Below are positions 33,610-42,285 of a stretch of 50,525 bases of DNA, in pieces. Under the pieces are notes generated by a model that worked only from the letters and a program-made list of their open reading frames with translations, did no database searches and was not told the origin of the DNA. Numbering within the stretch: position 1 is the first letter of the stretch; every line of letters begins with the position of its first letter. This stretch comes from Spirochaetales bacterium UBA6872. GTDB lineage: Bacteria > Spirochaetota > Spirochaetia > Sphaerochaetales > Sphaerochaetaceae. The stretch lies in the NCBI GenBank assembly GCA_002452215.1, contig DKCO01000057.1, positions 1-50,525 of the forward strand. The letters are read 5' to 3'. The translations under genes were made by a program, and so were the position numbers.

Positions 33610-34479
33610 ATGGATGATATTCTTAGGATAGCTGTGCAAAAGTCTGGGCGTCTTTCTGAGAAGAGCCTTGAAATAATCAAGGGATGTGGAATTGATTTTT
33701 CTACTGATGGAAGAGTCTTAAGAGAAAAGGCCTCAAATTTTCCTTTGGAGTTTATTTTTGTTCGTGACGATGATATTCCAATGTATGTAGATGGCGCAGT
33801 TGCTGATATCGGCATTGTAGGAAGAAATGAATATGACGAATCCGGATTCGATTTGGATGTTGTAAGGGACTTGGGCTTTGCAGGATGCAGGCTTTCAATT
33901 GCTGTTCCAAGTGGCTTTGAATATGATTCGCTCTATAGTCTAGAGGGTAAGAAAATTGCCACAAGCTACCCAAACATACTTATGGGTGTCCTGAAACAAA
34001 AAGGAATCAGAGCAGAGAGTGTGTATGTCTCTGGCTCTGTGGAGATAGCTCCACAACTTGGTATAGCTGATTGCATATGCGATATCGTATCAACTGGTAC
34101 GACATTGAAGATGAATGGGCTAAGAGAAGTTGAAACCATATACAAATCTACGGCGATTATGATTGCAAAGAAAGGCTTTTGCTCAACAGAGAAAAGCAAA
34201 GCATCTATCTTGAAGCGGCTATTGGAGAGAATGGATGCATTGATGCTTGCTAAGAATAAGAAGTATGTTCTTTTCAATCTTCCTGTTTCAAAGCTTGATG
34301 AAGCTGCAAGGATAGTTGGAGGAATGAAGTCTCCTACAGTTACTCCATTGATGGATAAAGAATGGGTGTCTGTGCAATCTGTTGTCGCAGAAGATAGGTT
34401 CTGGAGTGTTTTTGAGGAGCTGAGAGCTCTCGGCGCAGAGGGAATTCTTGTGATGGATATAGAGAAAATGACGGAGTAG
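33610..34479 (+). CDS. hisG: ATP phosphoribosyltransferase (long form)
   Basis: First step of histidine synthesis: ATP + PRPP to phosphoribosyl-ATP. 289 aa, so the long HisG with a C-terminal regulatory (His-binding) domain that does not need HisZ. The N-terminal DDILRIAVQKSGRLSEKS and the PRPP loop DIVSTGTTLKMNGL (about 158-171) are typical. Strong GGAGGAG site. First structural gene of hisGDCBHAF(IE). Confidence 0.97.
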   Translation: MDDILRIAVQKSGRLSEKSLEIIKGCGIDFSTDGRVLREKASNFPLEFIFVRDDDIPMYVDGAVADIGIVGRNEYDESGFDLDVVRDLGFAGCRLSIAVPSGFEYDSLYSLEGKKIATSYPNILMGVLKQKGIRAESVYVSGSVEIAPQLGIADCICDIVSTGTTLKMNGLREVETIYKSTAIMIAKKGFCSTEKSKASILKRLLERMDALMLAKNKKYVLFNLPVSKLDEAARIVGGMKSPTVTPLMDKEWVSVQSVVAEDRFWSVFEELRALGAEGILVMDIEKMTE

Positions 34480-34481
34480 AT

Positions 34482-35771
34482 ATGGCTTATTTGAGATATG
34501 AAAAAGAGTATGATCCCAATCTCCTTAAGCGCCCAGACTTTGATATGAGCGAGATTTCGAGAATCGTTGACCAGATACTTGAGAGCGTGAAAAGAGATGG
34601 GGATGAATCGCTTGTAAAGTATGCAAAGGAATTTGATGGCACAGATCTTTCATCGGGGCTTTTTGTATCAGAAGAGGAGTTTGATATAGCCGAGAAGTCT
34701 ATTGCGGAGCCATTGAGGAAAGCAATAGATGTAGCACACAGCAATATAGAGAAATTCCATATGGCCGAGAAAGCCAAAGGAGAGAAAGTCGAGACTCAAA
34801 ATGGTGTTGTTTGCTCAAGAAAGATAGTTCCTATTGAGAAAGTCGGCCTTTATATTCCAGGAGGCACCGCACCGCTTTTTTCGACAGTTTTGATGCTTGC
34901 AATTCCTGCAAAAGTGGCTGGATGCAAAGATATAATTCTTTCTACTCCTGCAAAGAACGGAGTTATAAATCCTGCTGTTTTGTATGCTGCACGTATATCC
35001 GGGGTTGATAAAGTTGCAAAGGTGGGAGGTGCGCAAGCAATTGCAGCCTTTGCATATGGTACAGAAAGCATTGAAAAGAGAGACAAGATATTCGGCCCAG
35101 GGAACCGTTTCGTGTCAAATGCAAAAATGAAAATCCAACCAGTTTGCTCGATTGATATGATAGCTGGTCCCTCGGAGGTTATGGTTGTTGTGGATGAAAG
35201 CTCGAATCCTGTGTATGCAGCTGCAGACCTCTTGTCGCAAGCAGAGCATGGCAAGGACAGCCAAGTTGTGTTGATTATATATGCAAAGGATGAAAGTTCA
35301 GCCAATAGAATATACCAAGAAATAGAAAGCGCACTGGAAAAAGAGCTGGATAAGCTTGGACGGAAAGAGTACATGTTGCCATCGCTATCGCACTCTGTTG
35401 CATTTTCGTTTACAAAGCTTGACGACGTCTTGAAAGCTATAAATGAATATGCTCCAGAGCATTTGATTATCAACACAGAAAACGATGAAGAGATCTTGGA
35501 TGGCGTTGTTAATGCTGGCTCAATATTCCTAGGTCCATATTCTCCGGAGAGTGCGGGGGATTATGCTTCTGGCACGAATCATACATTGCCTACATCAGGA
35601 TGGGCCAGATCCACATCTGGTGTATCGACAGATTCATTTATAAAAAAGATTACAGTGCAACGGCTGTCTAAAGAGGGAATAAGAGCTTTGGCACCAACTG
35701 TGATTGAGCTTGCGAATGCAGAGGGGCTTAGAGCACATGCGGAAGCTGCTTATGTAAGGGTAGCAAAATGA
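34482..35771 (+). CDS. hisD: Histidinol dehydrogenase
   Basis: Last two steps, histidinol to histidine with two NAD+. 429 aa. VEKVGLYIPGG (about 107-117), KVGGAQAIAAFAYGT, IAGPSEV, DLLSQAEHG (zinc ligands Gln/His) and EHL (catalytic Glu/His) are all present, as is SGTNHTLPT with the C-terminal His. Begins 2 nt after hisG. Confidence 0.98.
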   Translation: MAYLRYEKEYDPNLLKRPDFDMSEISRIVDQILESVKRDGDESLVKYAKEFDGTDLSSGLFVSEEEFDIAEKSIAEPLRKAIDVAHSNIEKFHMAEKAKGEKVETQNGVVCSRKIVPIEKVGLYIPGGTAPLFSTVLMLAIPAKVAGCKDIILSTPAKNGVINPAVLYAARISGVDKVAKVGGAQAIAAFAYGTESIEKRDKIFGPGNRFVSNAKMKIQPVCSIDMIAGPSEVMVVVDESSNPVYAAADLLSQAEHGKDSQVVLIIYAKDESSANRIYQEIESALEKELDKLGRKEYMLPSLSHSVAFSFTKLDDVLKAINEYAPEHLIINTENDEEILDGVVNAGSIFLGPYSPESAGDYASGTNHTLPTSGWARSTSGVSTDSFIKKITVQRLSKEGIRALAPTVIELANAEGLRAHAEAAYVRVAK

Positions 35772-36817
35772 GCGAAATAGAATTGTTGATGAATGAGCAC
35801 ATAAGAAACTTGACTCCATATTCATCTGCTAGAGATGATTTCAAAGGCAAGGCTGATATATATCTTGATGCAAACGAGTCTTGGTATGATGCAGTTGAGA
35901 GGGCAAATAGATACCCGGATCCAGAAGCTGTATTGCTTCGAAGAAAACTGCAGGAGGTTCTTTGTTTGCCATTTGAAAAAACTGTAATTGGCAATGGATC
36001 GGATGAAATAATCGACTTGTTGATTCGTATCTTTTGTGCCTCGGGCAAGGATTCGATTATGATCGAGCGCCCAACATATGGTGCATACAAGGTTTTTGCT
36101 GATATAAACAATGTCCAGACAATCAATGTATGCTTGAAAGAGGATTTTTCACTCGATATAGACAAGATGATTTCGACTATAAAAGAGAGAAAGCCTAAAA
36201 TTGTCTTTATATGCTCTCCTAATAATCCTACAGGAAATGTTTTTCCGCTTTCTGAAATAGAGACTATAGCAAAAGAAAATGATGGCATAACTGTAATTGA
36301 TGAGGCCTATTCTGACTTCGAACCTGAGTTTCAGAGTGCTATTTCCCTTATAGATGAATATCCACGTGTTTGTGTCTTGAAAACACTTTCCAAAGCTTGG
36401 GCAATAGCTGGCGCGAGAGTTGGCATCCTTGTTGCGAACAAAGAGATTCGAGATACAATATCAAAAGTCAAACCGCCTTACAATGTATCTGCCACATCTC
36501 AAAGAGTTGCTATAGAGGCTCTTGATGACAACTTAGAGATAAAAAAGGTAAGAGATGAGATAATAGAGCAAAGAGAGCTTCTAGAGAAGAAAATCGTTTC
36601 TCTGCCATATGTGAAAGAAGTTATTCCCACAAATACAAATTTCATTCTTATACGCGTTGATGATGCTGATAGGCTTTATTATTACTTGATGAAAAAAGGG
36701 ATAATCGTGAGAAACAGAACTCATGAGCCACTACTTGCTGGTGTATTGAGAATTACAGTTGGCTCAGAGCGAGAGAACAAGAGCTTAATGGAGGCCCTGA
36801 ATGGATACAAACCCTGA
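35768..36817 (+). CDS. hisC: Histidinol-phosphate aminotransferase
   Basis: PLP enzyme of fold type I converting imidazole acetol-phosphate to histidinol-phosphate. 349 aa. DANESWYD at the N-terminus, GNGSDEIIDLL (about 75-85), SPNNPTGN, IDEAYSDF and the PLP lysine in TLSKAWAIAGARVG match HisC. Overlaps hisD by 4 nt and hisB by 17 nt. Confidence 0.97.
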   Translation: MSEIELLMNEHIRNLTPYSSARDDFKGKADIYLDANESWYDAVERANRYPDPEAVLLRRKLQEVLCLPFEKTVIGNGSDEIIDLLIRIFCASGKDSIMIERPTYGAYKVFADINNVQTINVCLKEDFSLDIDKMISTIKERKPKIVFICSPNNPTGNVFPLSEIETIAKENDGITVIDEAYSDFEPEFQSAISLIDEYPRVCVLKTLSKAWAIAGARVGILVANKEIRDTISKVKPPYNVSATSQRVAIEALDDNLEIKKVRDEIIEQRELLEKKIVSLPYVKEVIPTNTNFILIRVDDADRLYYYLMKKGIIVRNRTHEPLLAGVLRITVGSERENKSLMEALNGYKP

Positions 36818-37949
36818 ATACAAGAAAAAAGCGCTTTTCATTGACAGAGATGGTGTGATTGTCCAAGAGGATCAAGTTGACAGCTTTGAGAAGATCAAAT
36901 ACATACCACATGTCTTTGAAGCTTTGAGAGGTATCTCCAGAAACACAGACTATGAACTTGTCCTGGTTTCGAATCAAGATGGTGTTGGCACTCCATCTTT
37001 CCCATTTGAGGATTTCGCTCCTGTCCATAAAAGGATAATCGATACACTAAATGGAGAAGGTATAGTCTTTGATGATGAAAACATAGACTACTCTCTTCCT
37101 GCAGACAACTGTCCTGGACGCAAGCCTGGAATTGCGATGCTTTCGAAATATTTGGATGGCTCTTATGATATGGAGCATTCATTTATGATAGGCGACAGAC
37201 TTACAGACATGATGCTTGCAAAGAATCTTGGTTGCAAAGGTTTTCTTCTAAGAGAACCCAATTCAAAGCCTCTTTCGTATAATGGATATGAAGATATAGT
37301 TGTCTTATCCACTGACAGCTGGCTCGATATCCTAGCTTATTTTACTGATGATAAATCCTTACTAGACAGAAGAGCTGATATCGAGAGGGACACAAACGAG
37401 ACAAAGATACATTGCACTGTGAATCTTGATGGAAGTGGAAAAGGAGAGATATCGACAGGCATTGGTTTTCTTGACCATATGCTTTCACAAGTCCAAAGGC
37501 ATTCTAGGTTTGATTTGACTATTGATGCAAAGGGCGATTTGGATGTCGATGAACATCATACTATTGAGGATGTTGCAATTACGCTCGGCGAGGCAATAAA
37601 GAAAGCTCTTGGCGATAAACGAGCAATAGAACGATATGGTTTTGAGATTGTTGTGATGGATGAAGTTGTAGCTACAATAGCATTGGATTTTTCGTCTCGT
37701 CCTGAACTCACTTGGAAAGTAGATTTTTCTCGCGAATATATTGGCGATATGCCAACAGAGATGTTCAAGCATTTCTTTAGATCGTTTGCATCATCATCAC
37801 TTTCAAGTCTACACATATCAATCGATAATCCTGGAGACAACCATCACATGGCAGAAGCTATTTTCAAAGCATTTGGCAGGGCTTTGAGAAGAAGTGTCAA
37901 GAGAATACCTGGAGCAACAGAGCTTCCATCGACGAAGGGGTGCCTATGA
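36801..37949 (+). CDS. hisB: Bifunctional HisB: histidinol-phosphatase / IGP dehydratase
   Basis: 382 aa fusion. N-terminal HAD phosphatase (about 1-170): nucleophile D15 and D17 in FIDRDGVI, VSNQDG as motif II, GRKPG and MIGDRLTDM as motifs III/IV. C-terminal imidazoleglycerol-phosphate dehydratase (about 195-382) with DEHHTIEDVAITLG and DNHHMAEAIFKAFGRAL as its two metal motifs. The zinc loop of enteric HisB (C-x-H ... C-x-C) is mostly lost: the positions are D96, S98, C104, G106. GGAGG within hisC precedes the ATG. A 17-nt overlap with hisC. Confidence 0.95.
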   Translation: MDTNPEYKKKALFIDRDGVIVQEDQVDSFEKIKYIPHVFEALRGISRNTDYELVLVSNQDGVGTPSFPFEDFAPVHKRIIDTLNGEGIVFDDENIDYSLPADNCPGRKPGIAMLSKYLDGSYDMEHSFMIGDRLTDMMLAKNLGCKGFLLREPNSKPLSYNGYEDIVVLSTDSWLDILAYFTDDKSLLDRRADIERDTNETKIHCTVNLDGSGKGEISTGIGFLDHMLSQVQRHSRFDLTIDAKGDLDVDEHHTIEDVAITLGEAIKKALGDKRAIERYGFEIVVMDEVVATIALDFSSRPELTWKVDFSREYIGDMPTEMFKHFFRSFASSSLSSLHISIDNPGDNHHMAEAIFKAFGRALRRSVKRIPGATELPSTKGCL

Positions 37950-38542
37950 TAGCTGTTGTAAAGTACAACGCAGGCAATGTTTACTCTGTGATGAATGCGC
38001 TCAAGAGAATCGGTGCGGATGCTGTTTTGACAGATGATGAGAGTGTCATACTTAGCTCTGACAAAGTAATATTTCCAGGAGTTGGAGAGGCATCAACAGC
38101 TATGGCTTACCTCAAGGAAAGAGGCCTTGATCATGTTCTTTCGAATCTTAGACAGCCTTTTTTAGGTATTTGCCTTGGAATGCAATTAATGACAAGACAT
38201 TCAGATGAGGGCGATGTCGATTTGCTGTCGATTTTCCCAGATGATGAGGTCTTGCGTTTTCCCAAGAACACTAACTTCAAGGTGCCTCATGTCGGATGGA
38301 ACACTATCAAATGTATCGATTGTGATCTTTTCTATAAAGTTGAAAAAGACAGTTATGTATATTTTGTCCACTCTTATTATGTTCCGCAAAGCAAGTCGTC
38401 TATTGCTATAACAAACTACGATTGTGTAGATTTCTCAGCTGCAATTTCAAGAGACAACTATTATGGCTTGCAGTTTCACCCAGAAAAAAGCGGGGCTGTC
38501 GGAGAACAAATACTTAGAAATTTCGTGGAGAGAGTCAAATGA
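37946..38542 (+). CDS. hisH: Imidazole glycerol phosphate synthase, glutaminase subunit
   Basis: Class I glutamine amidotransferase that feeds ammonia to HisF. 198 aa from the ATG at 37946 overlapping the hisB stop (ATGA), with AAGGGG upstream. Catalytic triad: C76 in LGICLGMQLM, His and Glu in LQFHPEKSG near 178-182. YNAGNVYSV is the typical N-terminus. A 4-nt overlap with hisA. Confidence 0.97.
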   Translation: MIAVVKYNAGNVYSVMNALKRIGADAVLTDDESVILSSDKVIFPGVGEASTAMAYLKERGLDHVLSNLRQPFLGICLGMQLMTRHSDEGDVDLLSIFPDDEVLRFPKNTNFKVPHVGWNTIKCIDCDLFYKVEKDSYVYFVHSYYVPQSKSSIAITNYDCVDFSAAISRDNYYGLQFHPEKSGAVGEQILRNFVERVK

Positions 38543-39261
38543 TTGTTATCCCAGCAATAGATATAATCGATGGCAATGTTGTGCGTCTTTCCAAAGGGGA
38601 TTATGATTTGAAGACGCAATACTCATCCAATCCAGTCGATATGGCAAAGAGGTTTGAGGATGCGGGGCTTTCTTATTTGCATTTAGTGGATTTAGACGGT
38701 GCAAAAGGTGGAAAACCAGAGAACCTAAATGTATTAGAGGCTATAGTTAGTAAAACTAACTTATCTGTAGATTTCGGAGGAGGCATAAAAACGCATGAGA
38801 GTCTAAAGGCTGTTTTGTCCTCAGGTGCAAAGGCTGTTGATCTTGGTTCTATTGCTGTAAAGGATGCCGATTCTGTCTATTCATGGATTGAGGAATTCAA
38901 AGACAGTTTGATTCTTTCGGCGGATTCTCTACATGGTTTTATATCAATATCAGGCTGGCAAGAGAGTACAAAACTGGATGTAATTGATTTTATTCACTCA
39001 TATGCATTGAAGGGCTTGGATAAAGTAGTTGCAACAGACATCTCTCGAGATGGAATGCTTTCGGGGCCTTCATTTGGACTATACGAAAAGATTTTAAAGC
39101 GGCTTCCGAATGAGAAGTTGATTGCATCGGGCGGAGTTGCTTCCTATGGCGATATCATCAAGTGCAAAACTCTAGGGCTTTTTGGTGTTATCGTTGGGAA
39201 GGCTTACTATGAAGGTAGAGTCTCTCTCAAGGAGATGAAGGAGGCAGAGAGTGCTTGCTAA
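38539..39261 (+). CDS. hisA: ProFAR isomerase
   Basis: 240 aa (beta/alpha)8 barrel that opens the ring of ProFAR. Catalytic D8 is in IPAIDIIDGNVVRL and the second Asp is in ATDISRDGML. DFGGGIKT and ASGGVAS are the phosphate-binding loops. Overlaps hisH by 4 and hisF by 11 nt. Confidence 0.97.
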   Translation: MIVIPAIDIIDGNVVRLSKGDYDLKTQYSSNPVDMAKRFEDAGLSYLHLVDLDGAKGGKPENLNVLEAIVSKTNLSVDFGGGIKTHESLKAVLSSGAKAVDLGSIAVKDADSVYSWIEEFKDSLILSADSLHGFISISGWQESTKLDVIDFIHSYALKGLDKVVATDISRDGMLSGPSFGLYEKILKRLPNEKLIASGGVASYGDIIKCKTLGLFGVIVGKAYYEGRVSLKEMKEAESAC

Positions 39262-40015
39262 AAGAATCATACCATGCTTGGATGTCAAGGATGGAAGAAC
39301 AGTAAAGGGTGTTAACTTTGTCAACCTTCGCGATGCGGGATCAGCTCTTGACCTTGCATCATACTATTCAGAGCATGGTGCTGATGAGCTTGTCTTTCTC
39401 GATATCACAGCAACTGTAGAGGGGAGAAAGACACTATGCTCATTTGTCGAGCAAGTTGCAAAAAGAATAGCGATTCCTTTTACTGTTGGTGGTGGAATAA
39501 AGACAGAGGAAGATGTGAATATGATTCTTTCATCTGGAGCCGATAAGATATCTATAAACTCATCAGCTGTCAGAAATCCATCTTTGATCGATAAGCTGTC
39601 ATCTCGTTTTGGATCGCAATGCATTGTGCTTGCTTTGGATGCAAGATCAAACCATGAGATGAAGTCTGGCTACGAAGTCGTTGTAGATGGTGGAAGGACA
39701 CCAACATCTATCGATGCATTGAGCTGGGCAGAAGAGGCCCAATTGCGAGGCGCTGGAGAGATTTTGCTTACTTCAATGGACTCTGATGGCACCAAATCAG
39801 GTTTTAGAGTTGACTTAAATTCAATAATAAGTGGTAATATTAGCATTCCTGTAATCGCATCTGGCGGTGCTGGTACTAAAGAACATTTCAAAAGCGTCTT
39901 TTTGGAGGGGAAGGCCGATGCAGCGCTTGCGGCTTCAGTTTTTCATTTCCATGAGATAGATATCATGGAGTTGAAAAGATATCTTAGAGAAAATGGTGTT
40001 CCAGTAAGGATATAA
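39251..40015 (+). CDS. hisF: Imidazole glycerol phosphate synthase, cyclase subunit
   Basis: 254 aa barrel enzyme. Starts with GTG behind AGGAGG inside hisA. Catalytic D11 is in IPCLDVKDGR and the second catalytic Asp in VLALDARSN. TVGGGIKTEED, TSMDSDGTKSGF and ASGGAGTKEHF are typical. Works with HisH to form IGP and AICAR. Confidence 0.98.
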   Translation: MLAKRIIPCLDVKDGRTVKGVNFVNLRDAGSALDLASYYSEHGADELVFLDITATVEGRKTLCSFVEQVAKRIAIPFTVGGGIKTEEDVNMILSSGADKISINSSAVRNPSLIDKLSSRFGSQCIVLALDARSNHEMKSGYEVVVDGGRTPTSIDALSWAEEAQLRGAGEILLTSMDSDGTKSGFRVDLNSIISGNISIPVIASGGAGTKEHFKSVFLEGKADAALAASVFHFHEIDIMELKRYLRENGVPVRI

Positions 40016-40024
40016 AGGGAAGTT

Positions 40025-40633
40025 ATGACAATTGATTTTGCTAAAGGCGATGGGCTTGTTCCTGCTATAGTTCAGGATGCTGTTACAAGAAAGGTCCTAA
40101 TGCTTGGTTATATGAATGAAGAGGCCTATCAACTAACGCTAGACAGAGGCCTTGTTACTTTTTTCTCACGTTCTAGGCAAAGGATCTGGACAAAAGGTGA
40201 GACGAGCGGGAATTTTTTGCAATTGAGGGAAATCCTTGTCGATTGCGATGGTGACACACTGTTGGTCAAGGCCATCCCATCAGGACCTGTGTGCCATACA
40301 GGCGCTGATACTTGCTTCGGAGAGGACAATGAGCCTTCAGAGATATCATCTCCCGAGTTCTTGTTCTATCTCGAAAATGTTATCAAAGACAGACGTGCAA
40401 ATCCTATAGAAGGCTCTTATACAAACCATCTTTTCTCAAGAGGCCTTAATAAAATTGCGCAAAAGGTGGGCGAGGAAGCTGTAGAGATGATTATAGAAGC
40501 AAAAGACAATGACAAAGAGCTTTTCTTGGGTGAATGCGCTGATTTGATGTATCACTATCTTGTCCTCCTAGCTCAAAAGAACTGCTCGCTTGCGGAAGTG
40601 ATAGAGGTTCTAAAGGATCGACATTCAAGATGA
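40025..40633 (+). CDS. hisIE: Bifunctional PRA-CH / PRA-PH
   Basis: 202 aa fusion of phosphoribosyl-AMP cyclohydrolase (about 1-110) and phosphoribosyl-ATP pyrophosphatase (about 112-202). The cyclohydrolase has FFSRSRQRIWTKGETSGN, the metal motif DCDGDT and GPVCHTGADTCF. The pyrophosphatase has SYTNHLF, KVGEEAVEMIIEA and EADLMYH-like ECADLMYHYLVLL. AAGGGAAG is the ribosome site. Overlaps the following gene at ATGA. Confidence 0.97.
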   Translation: MTIDFAKGDGLVPAIVQDAVTRKVLMLGYMNEEAYQLTLDRGLVTFFSRSRQRIWTKGETSGNFLQLREILVDCDGDTLLVKAIPSGPVCHTGADTCFGEDNEPSEISSPEFLFYLENVIKDRRANPIEGSYTNHLFSRGLNKIAQKVGEEAVEMIIEAKDNDKELFLGECADLMYHYLVLLAQKNCSLAEVIEVLKDRHSR

Positions 40634-41226
40634 GTCTTGCTGATGTTGTACTGGACTCTGATGAGATTATGTATCTTGAGAGTTCAGACAGCAATTTGTC
40701 TGGCCTTCAAGCTCAAGCTAAGACTTTCGAAAAATGCATATTCACGAATATTGATTTTAGTTGTTCTGATTTTTCAGAGTGCGTGCTTGTCTCTGTTTCA
40801 TTCATTGATTGCGATTTATCTCAGTCGAATTTTTCCAACTGCCATATATCTGATTGCACTTTTAAGAACTCGAAATTCTATGGGACATCATTTTTAGATG
40901 CAAAAATAAAAGAATCTTGTTTCTTGTCATGTTTCTTCCGTTATGCAACTATTGCTGGTTGCAATTTTATCTCTACTTTGTTTGATTGTTGTCAAATGCA
41001 TCAAAGCGCATTCGAGAACAACAGCCATAAACGGCTAAAAATCGCATCATCTTCCCTGTCTGGATCATCTTTCAAAAAAACATCTTTCAGCGGCTTGGAC
41101 TTGAAAGGGTCGGACTTGAATGGCATTTTGCTATCAGAAAGAAGAGAAGAATTAACTGGAGCTAGGTTGGATGTATCACAAGCTCTGGATATAATTAGAA
41201 CCTTTGGCATTGAGATTTTGCCATAA
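40630..41226 (+). CDS. Pentapeptide-repeat protein at the end of the his operon
   Basis: 198 aa. Between about 25 and 160 it follows the A(D/N)LXX-type five-residue rhythm with many Phe/Leu/Cys at the centre positions (for example FTNIDFSCSDFSECVLV, SNFSNCHISDCTF), predicting a right-handed quadrilateral beta helix. It is Cys- and Ser-rich. Translationally coupled to hisIE through a 4-nt overlap, yet no histidine role is known for such proteins. Comparable proteins include DNA mimics that protect gyrase, but many have no known function. Confidence 0.82.
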   Translation: MSLADVVLDSDEIMYLESSDSNLSGLQAQAKTFEKCIFTNIDFSCSDFSECVLVSVSFIDCDLSQSNFSNCHISDCTFKNSKFYGTSFLDAKIKESCFLSCFFRYATIAGCNFISTLFDCCQMHQSAFENNSHKRLKIASSSLSGSSFKKTSFSGLDLKGSDLNGILLSERREELTGARLDVSQALDIIRTFGIEILP

Positions 41227-41325
41227 TATATTAAATATTATTCCGATATTGGTATAAAATATTATTAATTATTTATACGAAGAATATTGATAACCTGCAT
41301 TTATCATGCTATGCGGAGATTTGGA

Positions 41326-42282
41326 TTACTCTAATACATTAACAAAGTACTCATTCAATGTGCCATTTTCATATATTAGCTTATACAGATTTTGCACAAG
41401 AGGAAAATCTTTTTCAGTTCCGTTTTCTCTTGTCATTTCGCCTATTAGCTTTATTGTTCGTAAACCCTCTATTGTTGTCGCATTGTTTTTTTGATCGAGA
41501 GCAAATCCCTTTCCAAGAAGAATTCCTAATGTCCTGTTTCTCGATAGGTCATTTAGAGCTGTTAAGCCTAGATCTCCTATTCCGCAATAGCGAAATATCG
41601 TCTCTTGCTCGCATTTGAACAAGTCCAGAAGTTTTCGCATTTCGTTGACAGCTTTAGTGTATAGTTGGAAATCGACATTTGGTGAGTCGTACTTTCCAGA
41701 CACAAGACCGATTGCAATTGCATACATATTCTTCAGAATAGATAAAAGCTCTACTCCTCTTACATCCGGAGAGTAATCTAGCGTAAAACCTGTATGCGGT
41801 AGCACGATGTTCTTGAAGTAATCATAGTCTTCATATCTTCCACCGAAAGTGAAAGATGTAGGAAATCCATTTATAGTCTCTATTGCAAATGAAGGGCCCT
41901 TCATCGAAGCTGTTCGCTCAAAAGGTATATCTTCTGTTATGAATGCTCCTTGGTCGCTCATTCCCTTTGCAAGGTTCACAATCAAAGGATTACTATTATT
42001 GTGTTTTCGTATCCGTTCGGAAAATGGGACTATCACTTTCGATGGAAGAACAAGCATAATCACATCAGCTGACTTGAATACATGATCATCCATTGTTGCT
42101 TTGATTTTGTAGTTTATGAACTTCGTAGGAAAGTATTTTGAGTTCTGATGGTTGTTTGTGATGTCGTTTTTGACATCTTCTTCTATTGTATGGATTGTTA
42201 CAATATTGTCCCAATTCCATGCTAGTCGTTCAGCAATAGCTGTTCCAAAGACACCTGCGCCTGCAACTACTATATTTGTCAT
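41326..42282 (-). CDS. gpsA: NAD(P)-dependent glycerol-3-phosphate dehydrogenase
   Basis: Reduces dihydroxyacetone phosphate to sn-glycerol-3-phosphate for phospholipid synthesis. 318 aa. Rossmann motif VAGAGVFGTAIAERL at the N-terminus, MKGPSFAIE (about 129-137), the catalytic lysine in LKNMYAIAIGL, and GLTALNDLSRNRTLG. It is a little divergent from textbook GpsA (for example AKGMSDQGAFI for the KG loop). Starts 3 bp after the GH36 gene, an odd operon partner. Confidence 0.88.
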   Translation of the reverse strand: MTNIVVAGAGVFGTAIAERLAWNWDNIVTIHTIEEDVKNDITNNHQNSKYFPTKFINYKIKATMDDHVFKSADVIMLVLPSKVIVPFSERIRKHNNSNPLIVNLAKGMSDQGAFITEDIPFERTASMKGPSFAIETINGFPTSFTFGGRYEDYDYFKNIVLPHTGFTLDYSPDVRGVELLSILKNMYAIAIGLVSGKYDSPNVDFQLYTKAVNEMRKLLDLFKCEQETIFRYCGIGDLGLTALNDLSRNRTLGILLGKGFALDQKNNATTIEGLRTIKLIGEMTRENGTEKDFPLVQNLYKLIYENGTLNEYFVNVLE

Positions 42283-42285
42283 TGC

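Noticed and set aside
41231..41266. AAATATTATT direct repeats after the his operon
   Set aside because: Low-complexity AT-rich sequence; two short copies are expected by chance and no terminator stem is formed.
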